A stretch of DNA of 47,570 nt from Saccoglossus kowalevskii (GCF_000003605.2 NW_003155237.1:1030757-1078326); one strand, 5' to 3'; positions 1 through 15,100 are shown, numbered from the stretch's first letter. Notes: a model not told the origin generated them from the sequence alone. Numbers and translations: made by a program.

Positions 1-8
1 GTACATAC

Positions 9-156
9 CTTGTTTTGTTTGTAAGTTTTCTAATATTTAGTGTAAATGCTACAACCCATCTGATGACTGCAACCCGACAAGCGGACACTTGGTTGCCTGA
101 GTCGGTCTCATCAAAACCTTTATTGACCTCAGAAAATGATCGTGAGTCAGGAACGT
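9..156 (-). CDS. RALGAPA1: RALGAPA exon 8 (last exon in window)
   Basis: It encodes residues 276-324 plus two bases (148 bp). The first part is low-complexity acidic/serine ([17 protein letters not shown]). The second part contains [15 protein letters not shown], aligning with the family's KARV-VIRWLVSFWL. The acceptor is TTTTCCTCAG and the donor is GTATGTAC, which reaches base 1 of the window. The plus strand is also open here, but only by overlap. Confidence 0.88.
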
Positions 157-3100
157 CTGAGGAAAAAGATACACACAAACATAGATTAGCCGATCTGTTT
201 GTTAAATTGATTACAAAGCAGGTAATTTGGACTCCACATACAGTAATTTTTAACTGCTTTAACGCTATAATTTGTTCTCGCTAAAATTTTGGTGCAACCT
301 TTTGCAAATTTTTACATATTTTTGCAAATTTTTAAATATTTTCAACAATTGCTTAGTTAAATTTGGAACAAAATCACCAGAGTACAGTTCACGCTCAAAA
401 AAAAAAAAAAAAAAATTGTGCACCTTTTTTGACTTAAGTTGACTTTCGCTTTTAAAGGGTTGAGGTTGAGCCTGTAACTGTATTTATGGTTGCTGTGCTT
501 TTCAACTCAAGATTAGTAAAAAACCTGAGAGAGTCTTACAAATTAAAGCTAAGTGCCTCAAATGCTACAATTACACTGAACGACTTTACAAATGCATTTC
601 CTCCTCTAGCAACCAAGGAGAACTCGTAGGTGCAATTACCTAAAACAGGATCAAACAGACTAGTTTTCCAGGAGAACTCAGGAAATACATGTGGCAGGTA
701 ATATTTCTTAAAATTTTCAAATAAAAATATAAAACTTCTCTCCTTTCTTTCACTATCCCGCCAGTCCATTTTGGTGATCTGCAAAAAGTGAGGAAAATTA
801 TTTCAGCTAACAATCATGTTAATAATGGCTGCTATAAATATGTATTTAATTTTATAACATCATGCCAAAATGGTAAATATTTAAAAAAAACTTAAAAATT
901 TAATTTGATAAGTACTGCACAAATAATCTAATTTTAATTGTCCACAGAAAATTCACAAATAAATTCGTTTTGGGAAATCAAACAATATCACAAAATCTCA
1001 CAAGCAATCCAAGCAGTAAGCAGTATGCACATTCAAGTTGTCGTCGTGAGATGATCCAATATGTGATGAAAAAAATGAAACGGTACATGAAGTAATGATG
1101 TCACAGTTATTACTATGCTATAAATACTTACCTGGGAGACACTGAAGTGAAGGACAGATTCTAATAAAAACTTTGTAATATTTTCTGGTTGTTTTTCACC
1201 AGCCTGAAGAGCTATGAGAGGTGTGATTTCTACAGGAGTGACAGCTGTTGCAGTAACTATGGAAACAAAGCAAAGATGAAAGTCACAAGTAAAATTTTAC
1301 AGTCATCACACAACACATGTTCAAATTTCATTTTAACAAACACATTTACAGTATTTTATATGCTGTTTATTCGATACATTGGATACTGTAAAATACTTTA
1401 TTTTATCTGGAATTAATTTTCGATGAAAATACTTTTTGGGTACAGCATTTATTTTGAGTTGAATGTAAAATATAGAAAAAAAGGTATATTCGCTGGATTT
1501 TATTTTCACTAAATCATTCCTTTAGCGAAAATTAATTCCAAGCAAAAATATAGTATTTTACAGTACATACATTTGTGAAAAAATATGAAACAAATCAATT
1601 CATCTAAAATCACCCAAGAAATGTCATGCAGATCACAGAAATCTAAAGTCAGTTTTACTCTAAACTTAAAACAAACAAAAAATCAATCTATATTTCACCC
1701 TAAAATGCTGCCGTTGCATTATTTTCTGTGTCTGAAGTCTCATGTATTTCTATAACCCCTCTGAGCAAAAACCTCCCCTCCAACATCAAAATAATGGTTG
1801 AATCCAGAGTCTCTTTTCACTTACAATCTAGAAAGACACTAGAGGGCGGTCTTGCAGAGTTGTTGATTAAACTATCCAGGGTATGAATGGTAGAGGCACT
1901 GCTTGGAAGCGGAAACCCAGGTATCAAGGTTGCATAGATTAGATAGCATTCATCATCGGCATGTTCTTGTAACGCTTGAAACCAGAGCAGAAAGAGACGA
2001 ATACCTTCCCTGCGAAGCTGGCGAAGAAATACAAAAACATCAATTAATTTAATATACCAGAATGATTGTACATGTACTAATGTTCAATTGAATTACTGTG
2101 GATTACTTTATTTTCGCTTGGGATTAATTTTTCGCTATTTTCGCTAAAGGAATGAATCAGTGAAAATAAAATCCTATCCTATCTTTTACATTCAACTTGT
2201 CAAAAAAATCAGTGAAAATAAATTCCATACAAAACGCCCAAAAAGCCTATTAATTAATTCCAGCTAAAATAAAGTATTTCACAGTATGCTTTAGTTTGCA
2301 TATTTGCATTGGTAGATCTACAGCCATTCAATGCATGGTCAATTTATAGGTATCCATTGCATTGACCAATCTGTATATGAACTCTGTGGTCTCTTTATAA
2401 TTCAAAACATTAGCACTAAAGAATCAGAGTGATTATGAAAAACAGCTTAGTTATATACTAGTAATAAGCAGTTTGGAAAGTTTTACATTAGATGAGTAAA
2501 AGTACAATGACAAGAACAATAGTGTTGTATAGTGTATTCTACATAGTCATATATTTGATGGCAGAATCTCAGCTCATCTACACGTCGGTTGTAGTCATAG
2601 TATTTTGACACCTGCCAATTCGAACACATTGTTTTTTCTGTGGTGAATTCAGAGACCTTAATATTAAAAGGCGATAGTTGTCTGGACGTGCATGTGCAAC
2701 AATGAGCTTTTCTAATGAAATCGCGAGTACGAGTTTTGCAGTTGGTGCCACTTGCACTAATTGTTGCCAGCGACTCATTTGATACCTTCCAAATCCCCAA
2801 CAAGAATACCTAATTAAAGCTTGGTAACCTCTCAGTTTGTACCGTAATATGTGTATTAGAAGCCGCATCCCTTATAGAAGTCGCACACATTCTTTTTGAA
2901 GAATTGAGAACCAAAAATTGATCATTTCTCATCCCCTCTGTTGCATTGTACCATTTTAATAGAAGTTGGGGCTTCTAATACAGATTTTACAGTACTAGTT
3001 GGTATGCATGACAGTCAAAATCGTCATCTTTGTTTATATAAAACCCATATTTCGAGCATGCCTGGAACGACAACCACCACCCTTTAATTGCCACACCCAA

Positions 3101-6100
3101 GTGAGCAGTGAAATACAAAACACAATAAAAATATACAAGAGACGTACAAAGCACCAGAAAGCAAGCAAGTAAAGCACAGTACAGATAATTATTTTTATAT
3201 AGAATTGAATTGTAGACGAGAAAATATTATTGATTTTAACGCAGAATTACAAGCCATGTAGAGTTTTTTTCTTCTTTTTTTTTAAATACATGCAACTCAC
3301 CTTCAAAGCATTCCCAGGATGCAACAGCTTTTTCATTAAGCGACCTAAAACAACAAATAAAATAATTTATATCCAGCCACAGGCTAAGAAATACAAAGCT
3401 AAATATTCTTGATTGTAGGTTTATTGTTTTTAAATAATGGTGGGAAAAAAAACTGTAGAAACATTTACATATGATGTAATAGCCTTGTCAAAAACCCTGA
3501 CACAAAATCTTTTTTTTTAATTTTTTTTATCAAAAGGGTAAAAATTATTACACAAGAACAGAACCTTGGGGTGTGGTTGGACTTATTAGAAAATATTGAC
3601 AAGTGGTTACCAAGGCAACAGTTGTTCTTGAATCTGATAAGACTTTACATATGTTGATTCTTAAATTTTCAATAGTCTCTGTTATTTTACAACTTATTGA
3701 AACCATCAAAGCAGTGTTTTTTTAATATTAAACTAAAACGTGCAATAACATGCATCCCTTAGAAGGGAATTGTTGATTGTTCAGAAATTGATGAGGTATG
3801 TACTCTCAATTCAACGTGCCTTAAGGCAGTTTGTGTCCAATTCAAATTTCTCATACTGAATATGTTACTGCACATAGTTTTTTTGCAATTATCCTGATAG
3901 CATGAACCCATTATAATAAAAGCATAATGAACATGACATGTATAATCTTTAATTGAACTTGAACATTCTTAATATCATTGGATTTAAGCATCATTATATC
4001 TACCACTCAGTCCTTCTTGAATTTAGTAAATTTGATAACATAACCCTTCGAAACATCAATATTCACTATAAATCTCACTATGAAATTTTTACTAATTCTT
4101 TATTCATTCAGCAAATTTTGAAGAAAAAAAAAAAATTCAATTTACTACAATCATAAATTAATGACATAGAGCATGGTATAAACATAACAGCCATCATGCG
4201 TAATGGTATTGATATGGCTCATGGCATTGCGAAATAATGTACAGAAATCACAATCTACAACCTTGAAGATGCATAATTATCAATTCAGTGAAGATTTCTG
4301 ACCAAAGACGCTAAGTGCAGTATTACAAGATACATATTTATATGTTAACATTAAAAAACTGTTTAACCCTTAGAGTATCAAAATCAACTTTTGCCAACAT
4401 CCACAAAATAAAACCCACATTTGTAGGCTAAAATTATGAAGAAAAAAAGTGAAAAATGCATAAAAATAGGGGAAAAATGCACACGAATTGTGCTGCTGAA
4501 AAAGTGAAATTCTATATTACTCGGTATCCTGATTTGAAAATAGCATCATAAAAGTGAATACATAATAGTCTAAATACAGCGGTCTTGAGATTATGGTGTG
4601 GAAAGTGTTACATGCAATGTACATATAGATTAATATATCACAGTGGATTTCATTGGATATAGGCATCAATATTGACGATATATTCACATTTTAGCAAACA
4701 AAGAAACAGAGAAATTTAGTCAACAATTTTAATAATAACTTCATGGTAATGCTTTGCATGAATATTCAATACCTGTATTATACTAAAAAAAATTATTATA
4801 ATGTGAAATGCTGGAATTAAACTTTTTGGGTGTTTTGTATGGAATTTATTTTCACTGATTTCTGATGAGTTGAATGTAAAATGTAGGAAAAAAAGGTATA
4901 TTCACTGGATTGTATTTTCACTGAATCATTCCTTCAGCAAAAATAGCGAAAACTAAATCCAAACGAAAATAAAGTATTTTACAGTATTGGATATATTTGA
5001 AATACTGAAGGAAGCCGTGAATAAAAAGTTCACACTACTATAGGCAGTTGTCTCTTTCAAAGGATCGTTAACTTTTAATACTATGTTTCGCCTTTATAAT
5101 ACTAACTGAGGCTTCACCAGGAACTGTAAACAAAAGGCAATACAACAAAGTAGGATGCTGAATGTAAGGAATATTAATATGAAAGCCAAAAGCAAGGTCT
5201 CATGACTACTTGGACAGAGTCTTTCATTATAAATATGAATTTTGTCCAATCCTCTGTTTGAAACATTTGATATTTCAGATACGTGTATATTTGAATTATT
5301 ACCAGTTCGTGTGTAATTCATTTGATGTGTACGAAACGCAAAACATGAAATGGTAGTACTGTACCCATGCTCAACTACCCCCCACCCCCAACTTTTGGGG
5401 CATTTCTACTGGTATTTTCATGGTCACGCCATCAACTCCAAAATGCTCTAAATTGTACTATTTGAACATTGTTTGACTTTTCCAAATACCGTTAATGAAA
5501 TTTATACAGCAACTGCCTTGAATATCGTTTGAATGTGTAGACTACAGTAACCGTGCATAAACTACGCTTCGACAACAATCTGTTAACAACCATGAAAGAC
5601 GATACTTCATCCCATATTCAATTTACCCTTTAAAAAAAGTCTTTTTTTATTTAAATCATGCCATTTTTTTTTTTTTTGCCTTAGACATCAATAATTCACT
5701 TTCGCATCGCGTTACAAGAAGGTCTTTGGGAATTTCCATAGAATTGCGTTGGTACAACACTGCATTCTGATTGGTTAATAACAGACTTGACCTACCAGGT
5801 CAATGGAAATTGTGGTAGGTCAAATCATGGGAGAAAATATTATGACAGAAGAAATTGCTTTGCATTGAGCATTTGTGTAAAATTGAACACATTGTACAAT
5901 GAAGATAATGATAAAAATCTTGATATTGTTTTCTCACACACACCCTAATAATATACATAGTAAATTGTGATGGTGTGAAAATAATATTGTACTAAAACAT
6001 ATTTATAAACATATTTTGTTATATTATATTTCGTCATTGTAAAAGTGTTGAGGAAATCAATGATGATGCACCTCATTTCACAATTTTAATTTCACCAAAA

Positions 6101-9100
6101 ACAGACGTACCGTACTATTCTCATTAATCTGGCACATGGCAAACGCAAATTATCATTTGCCTAATTTTTCAAGGTGGGTGCTCGGCTACTAAGCACCCAC
6201 TTCCCTAAAAAAAAAAAAACGCACAAATTCTGGACCTGAGTATCGCAGATGCTAAGTTGGACAAGTACGGTATTAGTAAACTCAGAAACAATACAGTACT
6301 ATAGTCATACATGTAGGTAAGCTCTGCAAACCACAAATGCCATGACCTGTGTAATATCCTCTATTAGATATGTACACGCCCTGAAGTTAAATGTCATTTC
6401 ATAGCAAGAACATCTATCCAAAGATGCAGTCAAGAGTTGTTTCATCAGAATATGTTGACTCACATTATAAAGGTACACGTCTCGAACTTCACCTTTTGTA
6501 GTGAAGTACACTTAGCACTCAGTCATGAAAGATACATTTTATAAAACTAAAAAAAAAATACACATACAAATTGAATATACAAGAGATAATAGATATCTAA
6601 AAATCATTGGATTTATTCACAGAAATTGTACCATATCTGAAAGATTGAGAATCCAAAAGCACCTACCAGGCAACTACTTTACTCCCAAAATTTAACACCA
6701 TAAAATTAGGATTGAAAAAAAAATATTTGGCGAGATGAGGTGCTTTGTAATGTTCTAATTCTTGGCTCTAAATGCAGGTGAAGTAAAAAAAAAAGGTGAC
6801 CTTTGGTCTGCATGTAAACCTCGATCCAAGACATCACCCTGAGGTTATGGCTTTGTCAAATACTGTTTATAAGAATACGTGGATAGCACATCAAATTTGA
6901 AACATATATTAGAGAAGTCTAGGACTCGTGAAAGTGACCATGACTGTGGTTGCTCAGCAACCAAGTTTCCTTGGTAACAAACTTCAATATCACATTGATA
7001 GACTAATCTTATGCCAGATGACAAATTTTATAAAGAAGCTACGCCTGAGTAAAGGAAATAACACTCAATCCCCACAGTGAGTGGGGTAAGGATAAAGATA
7101 TTTAATATCCTTCTATTTTCGGTATGATGTTGGAAGAACAGTATTTATTTAGATGAGTTTTCCATGAATAAACTATTAAATTGTTTCTAAAAAATAGCAA
7201 CGAATACTATGAAGTTTATTGTCTAAGAGACACTTAATAAGTAATACAGATCAATTCCCAGTAAAACTGTAGAGTCATGAGTAACTTGCTCTTTTTAATT
7301 CATATTTAATCCAAAATTGTTCTATCAAGTCTGGTTGGATTTCTGGCAATAAATCCAATTGTTTTGGAGATATCTAAATAATATTTATCTTTGCCGTATT
7401 TTTAGGTTGTATGTCCTATGTTTGATTGTATGATTCTTCGGTCAGGTATTGCAGAATCTAGACGACACTACCCTTGGCAGAATCACAGAGGTTAATCTAG
7501 GTGGTGATACATGTGGTATCAAGTCAGGTCTTTACTACAGAAATTTAGAGTAGCACAGAGCTGACAGTCCACCATGAGTGAATTCAATTGTCAGAAACAA
7601 GCAGTGTAATAACAAACAAATTAAAGACGTATTTCAGTTTATGAAAAAAATAAAATAAAATTGGCCCTATGGCCTGACCCTGGTACATGTACTTTAATAC
7701 TGAGTCTAAGCAAACAAATTCAATTTCTCAATTATTTTTTCCCAAAAAGCAGTTACAATAGAAGTTCAACACGGCAAAAAAAAAGATACAATATTGGAAA
7801 TTATTGCTGTAACAGCAAAGTGCCAGGATGTGTGACATTTGAGGTCAAGAAGAATATTTATAAAAACAAATCACCGATTAAATCTGCTGACAGATGCCTA
7901 GAACGTAAATCCATACATTGGATGCTGTCAGGTAAAAAACGAACACAGATGAGACCTAGAACTAACATTTTTTTGATACATAACTAATTGATACGACTGT
8001 AATTCAAAATTACATGCACGAATGTCAAACTAAATAAAAGCCAGACAGAATACTCAACTGTGGGGCAACAAGGTACTGTACAACAATGTAAACAAATATC
8101 CGTGTCCATACTTTAATTTAAATGTACACTGTTATCGAACAGCCAAGTAATTAAATTAACCACGTTTCACAGTGCTTTCCACAGGCTTGTGAATGCCTGA
8201 TAAACGTCCATGGAGAAGCTGACAAGTGTGACGTCAGTGATCAGTACTTACCTATGCAGTGAAATTGCCATCTCTCATGAATGTAATCGGGTAAAAAAAG
8301 TAAAATTTTCTGGAAACAAAACAAAACATACTATATTTATTAATGATATTGGAATCGTTATTCATTGTTACATGTACGTATTGGGGTTTTACTATGCACA
8401 TACATGTAACAGGGGTATCATATGATATCATATGTTTATAGAGTGAACTGGAGTATCCATAAACTAAAGGAAAGTAGATACATACAGCCTATGATGTTAT
8501 GAAAACCTTTTTAAAAATTATCACTTGAGCTATATTGAGTGTCATAACAACAAAGAAAACACGAACTATGCCTACGAAGCACAGGATAGTTCAATTATGC
8601 TAATTAGGCATGACATCTAAGCACGCGTCAGTGGATGCACATTTGCAGTGATGCCCATCGATGGTTTTACCGGTTTCACCCTTTTTAGACATATTAGGTA
8701 AACTTTCAGTTGTCATTGTTAGAAGTTATAAGTCATGACAATACATTGCACCATGCTTGTAATTATTGTTATCAATTCTAAAACTTTCATATCGCAGCGA
8801 TAAAATGATTTGGTTTTCTCCGCATACTGTTTGAGCACACACAGACTGATGATATTTAGCGTGCATATCGTAACATTTATCGTGAAATATCAGTTATCGA
8901 TATTTCACGCTGAACGTCAATAATTACGTACATGTAGCAATGTTATTGATAGGTCAGTATTTACACATATAACAACCAACAGCAAAATTTGTCATTTGTT
9001 TTTTTCTCTCTAACACTGCAGTATTTTTTTATTTTCATCTTCTTTTTTTTTTTATTTTTGAATAAACAATGAGACTTTTAAGCAAGTCAAGGAGAGCAGT

Positions 9101-12100
9101 AAAATGCTAACCTGATTACAACATTTTGTAATTTGGATACGTAAAGTTAGCAATCAGATCATGTTAAAAACAAACAAACTGATGCTTCAATAAAGAAAGT
9201 AGCTTATGAGCAGGGAGATATTCACAGTCGAAAAGTGTAACTCACGAATAACATTAAAAAAAATGAATGAAAAACTTTTGCAGTGAAAAGAAAAAAACTA
9301 ACAGTGTTGGATTTAATGCCTGAAGAAGAAAAAAACAAGGCGACCTATTATAAGATTAAGAGACATTCAACGTAGATAGAATAAGATTGTGTTCACATTG
9401 ATATACAATACAAGTGATCTGTAAAACCTGTTAACATGCTCAATAATTTAATTAGTAGACAGATACTATCCCACTGTATATGCTATACCTGAAGAACATG
9501 GCGTGTAAATATCACCAGTTCATCACATTAACGCAACATGCTACCTGCTTTCTCAGACTATTAGCGGAGAAAAGTCCACTCTCACAACATCGAATGAAAT
9601 TCTACATTCATCAATTGAGCTACACAATGCTTGGGCAAATGAGCCTAGGCTTAACCCTATGAACAGATTATTTCACTTTTTTCACTGCCATTTTTTTAAA
9701 TTATAAAATACTGTAAAACATTTCTTTTTAGCTAGCATGTTATTTTAGCTAATTTAGCTAATCTGTAATTTCGCTAATTCAAGATGTAGCTAATTTAACA
9801 GTAAGTATATTCTCACTTTAGCTAAATTAAGATTCTGTTAATTCATGCCAAGAATCAAATCCACTAAAATTGCATGCAGCTATTTCAACGTGTTCTACAG
9901 TAGGAAAGAAGAAGTAAAAATGTGCAAAATCTTGCATTAAAATTTGTCTAAAAAGATGATACATGTAGTATTCAAAGTGTACTACGTGTATATCAATGAA
10001 CGTTTCAAATTTGATAACAAGCAGCCTATCGGCTGAGATACTAGTAGCTCCGCTGTTAGCAATGCACATTTCAATTAAAGAACTGAAGACATCATTAGAA
10101 AATGAACAATATGAATAGTATCAAAGCAATCGGACTTACAGTTTTTAACAAGAAGTCGAAAATATCACTTTTTACCAAAAATTACAAAAATATTCACCAA
10201 AATAAATAGAGAATTGAAGATATCATCACAAAACAAACAAATCTGAGAGAGGTCCACATGTAGTACCTATATATGTAATATCAAAGCAATCGGACTTACA
10301 GTTTTCAACAAGAAGTCGAAAATATCACTTTTTACCAAAAATGACAAAAATATTCACCAAAATTAGAGAACTGAAGATATCATCACAAAATGAACAAATC
10401 TGAGAAAGGTCTACATGTAGTATCTATATATGTAATATCAAAGCAATTGAACTTTCGGTTTTTAACAAGAAGTCAAAAATATCACTTTTTACCAAAAATT
10501 ACAAAAATATTCACCAAAATTAGAGAATTGAAGATATCATCACGAAATGAACAAATCTGAGAGAGGTCCACATGTAGTACCTATATATGTAGTATCAAAG
10601 CAATTGGACTTGCGGTTTTTAACAAGAAGTCGAAAATATCACTTTTTACCAAAAATGACAAAAATATTCACCAAAATTAGAGAATTAAAGATATCATTAC
10701 AAAATGAACAAATCTGAGAGAGGTCCACATGTAGTACCTATATATGTAATATCAAAGCAATTGCACTTGCGGTTTTTAACAAGAAGTCGAAAATATCACT
10801 TTTTACCAAAAATGACAAAAATATTCACCAAAATTAGAGAATTGAAGATATCAACATGAAATGAACAAACCTAAGAGAGGTCTACCCAAGGTACATATAC
10901 ACCAAGTATCAAAGCATTCAGGCTTGTAGTTTTCAAGAAGAAGTCGAAAAAGTAAAACATTGACAAGGACGACGGACGACAGACGACTACGACGGACAAT
11001 CACTCATATGATAAGCTCCGCTCGACAAAGTCGACAGCGGAGCTAAAAAGTGCACTTTAAAGCAAAGATTGATTTTTATTAAAAATGCAAAACTAATCAG
11101 ATAGCATGTGACTACAACTGTGCGAAACCCACTGATGTAGAGACAAATCTGAGATGATCTGTCACAAACCAACTGATATGTAAAGAAGCAATTAAATAAT
11201 AATATTGGAAAAAAAAATTATTAGGCTGTCTATAAGTGTAGACGCTATCAATGCGAGTGTACGCGGCTTCAACTTAAACAGATTATTAAGATAATGTATA
11301 AATCAATATTGACTGAATACGGCATTTATGAACTCAAATCCAGATTATTTTGTCAAATATTAATCTATACCTATCTAATTGAATTATTGTGATAAAACAT
11401 TTTTTATTAATAAGAAATCAAAAGGTACCACAGCTGCTTGTCAATGTTATGTGAATTCATATAAAATAGTAAAGATTATTATAACAACACAATGAGCAAC
11501 TCGTAGTGCAATATTGGTTGCGAAGTTGATCTATGCAAGATAACGTGCAAGTCACTGGTGAGAACATTATTAAAGAGTAGAATCAACTGTGAATCCAATA
11601 CATGTACGTCACTGTGGGGAGTTCGCTATACCATATATCAGCATGTATTAGGCGTTTTAAGCCGCCTATTTTTATAACAGTAAATAACATAGTACTGTAT
11701 GCCGTAGCTCTGGATCGTGTACAAGCTGATCGCACTACGCTGAGACGCGCAGATGACACATTGAGATCTTCTTATGAGGTCCTCTTTTTATAAATTATTA
11801 TGCTTTAATTTTCATGTTGCAAACCAGAAACGCTGCATGATTTTGTATTAACGAATTTAACATCAAAATGTTATAACACAAACCAAAATTGTTTGCGTAA
11901 TTTAAATGTAGTAGTACAAAAAATGTAATTTCTCTTGGCTCCTACAACATCAAATCTCGCACATTTCTAGCAGCAAAAATTAAGTGGTTTTTCAGAACTC
12001 TCGCCCGATAGTTACACAATGTCCAACTAATAGCATGTTATACTGGTACTCAAAAATTCAGATCAAAGTTCCAGGTATATGTAACATTTCACAAATGTTG

Positions 12101-15100
12101 CTGCTGTTTAATCAGTGTAAACATACCATACCATACAATACAGCTGAAGACAACATACCGGTATAAAAATATGGATTTATGGAGAAAACACTCCTATGAG
12201 TCATAAGAGTTATACTGTGCATAAATGTTCAGGGTAGAAGAAAAACATAAATAGTCGTGTTCAGGCTACACCAACTACGGGCTACGGCCTGGATTTAAAG
12301 GGCGGTGGTCATCACGTCACACATGCACAAGATATATGGATCTCATATAAATATAAACAAAGATGGCGACTTTGACTGTTGCGCAGATCAACAAGTACAA
12401 ACTGAGACACTACCAAGTTTTAATTAGGTATTTTTTAGGTGATTGGAAGGTGTCAAAGGAGTCACTGGCGGTAATCAGTGCAAGTCAAATTAGTGCAAGA
12501 CAAATGTCGCACATGCGCAGCACGACGACTGCCGCTAATCTCATATGTTTGCATATGTATAACAACAGTTAGCAAGGGCTAAGGAACACCCAAACTTGTT
12601 AGGAATATACAAATCTTCAGTACTCTTACTCTGTATTGTAACCAGGGACATAATTAGTTTTATGCAAGATTGCAGAATGACCAGAAGTATTAAAAAGTCT
12701 CATCAGTCAGCCCTCAGTCCAATTTTTTCCCCACGAATTATTGGCATTTTGGGCAATTTCGCCAAAGCTAAGTATTCGCGCACACTTCCTTAAAGCATGT
12801 GCTAAGGGTCCTGACATAAGAAGCGCTATTTGCCTCAACACAGGGGTTTAATTATTATGGACAAGTGACCGAAAAACTCATCATACCTCAATAAATTGTT
12901 GTGGCCCATATTGCATGTCAATATCATGAATATCAGATTTCAGTTTCCAAGGAGCCGATATGAGTAACAAGGTAGATAACAACTATCGTAAAATCTGTAT
13001 TAGAAGCCGCATCCCTAATAGAAGTCACACCCAATCTTTTTGTACAATTGAGAACCAAAAATTCATCATTTCTCATATGTGTAGATGCTCTAATAGAAGC
13101 CGCATCATTTATGTTGCATCGTACCATTTTAACAGAAGCCGCGGCTTCTAATACATATTTTACAGTAGTCATCTGTCATGATATGGTAAATCCTTTAATC
13201 CGGTATATGTTTAATAGTTGCAGACACACATAGATAAGGGTAATCTCACACGTTCACACTAGTTAACCCCTTTGAACCCCATAATATTTCCTGCCAATAT
13301 TTTGCGACACAATTATGCAAATGTGTATGTTACTATAATTTTTGTTATATGTATGACCGTAATTACCTAGATCTTTATCAACATAAAAGGTGAAGAGCTG
13401 ATTTACAGATGTGGTTTATATTATTGGTGTGTAGCTAATACAATGCCGGTTTACACCCTGCGTATGAATACAAGTGTGGCCAGTTTACAATTAGCATAAA
13501 TACATTGGGTGTACAGAAATTAGAGTACTGTGAAATACTTTACTTTAGCTGGAATAAATTTTTGCTGAAAAGACTTTTTGAATCATTCGTTCAGCAAAAA
13601 TAAATTCCAAGCGAACAGTTGAACAACAAAGTAAATAAGGACAGATTCCACCAGACAACAGGCCATCACAGAGATTACATTGGCGGACATAGAATTATCA
13701 TCACCCTCCGCCTCATTTGCCAAAATTATAGGAAATACTAGAACTTTTAGACAGTTTTCAAAAACATCTACATGTATATACAACATAATCAAAACATTGG
13801 AAGTCAATGTTCTCATAGAACAAAATAATGATAACTTCAAACATACCGGTAGTACAGATGTTTACATGCCAGAGGCTAAACATTACCAAGGATATATACT
13901 TCCATTTGTACATGCTTGCAAAAAGACATAACCACTATTTCAAAGTCAGATTTCTAATTTGCATAAAAGTCTATCGGCAATCTAAAAGCTTCAATAATAT
14001 ACATGTATGCATTATATGGCGTCTCTTGTCTTAATCAGACATAACACTATGACATTTTATTTTGGTTATATGACATCAAAAGATTTGAGTGACTGCCAGC
14101 TGGGTTTGATATCAATCTGAGCAGAAATATTTATGATCTAAAGTTTAATTAAAATAAATAAAAAGCAAAAAAATAAATACATCACTATTTTAATGCAAAT
14201 TATGTTTTTCGTTTATTCTTTATATTGATTTTGCTTGTTTTTTAAACATTGTCCGAAACACACATTTTCACAAACTCAATGTAAACATACTTTCATGAAA
14301 ACTTGGGAGATGTTTGACCTCCGTAAAATTGATAATTTTGATTGGATGCAGCTCGAAACATGCACCAAACCAGAATTTGAATAGGATTGACCTTGGTTAG
14401 CATAGGTGGTTGGTCAGCAGCAATGCCAAGCGTATTAAAAAAATTTTTCTCTAGCAATTGAATACTAGTTCTGTGCATACCAATATCATTATATTTTCCA
14501 CAGCCCTCAGTTTTTAAACAGTATGAAGTCCCAGAAGTGCTAGACAACCATCTCATAGACAAAAAAAAAATCTGTTTACATTTTTGATCTGCCATCATGC
14601 GTCACGCGATGACGATTCAGGCATCATGCACATGTTATTAAAAGCAGATATAGTGATTTTGTGAAAATATTTGGTCAGGTTTATACAATACAAGTTGTGT
14701 CATTAGTACATTATAGACATTCAAGTAGAAAATATTTATATTGTATATCATACAGGTAAAAACGACTGATCTACAGTGCACAAAACACAGACAATTGCAA
14801 TTATTTCCGCCCCACAGTTGTTGGCACAGAAATTTAAAAGCTAACAAAATTGCTGATTAACTGTCGCAGCCATCATAAGTCTTACAAACCCAAATTGTTC
14901 AGCTGAGAAACTCCATTAGTGTACATATACTGCATGAGACAATCTTATAAAAGTTGCATGTACATTTCATTCAAGAGCACTATAGTGAGACTCTTCAACA
15001 TATACAAGCGCTCTATCATTAAGGAGTACAGCTCGACTATAAAGTGCTGCAAAGCAAATGTATATGATATTCAAAGAACAATACACACATGATCTGAATG

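Larger units (their letters stand above)
3345..8251. other. RALGAPA intron 3
   Basis: This is 4.9 kb of AT-rich DNA. It contains MITE C copy 3 (4799-4986) and a fold-back MITE with a central GC hairpin (6108-6272). Several unrelated short open frames occur on both strands; none has splice sites plus homology. I saw nothing else. Confidence 0.6.

Noticed and set aside
15-284. Plus-strand open frame of 89 codons at the left edge
   Set aside because: It is the opposite strand of RALGAPA exon 8, which has homology and proper splice sites on the minus strand.
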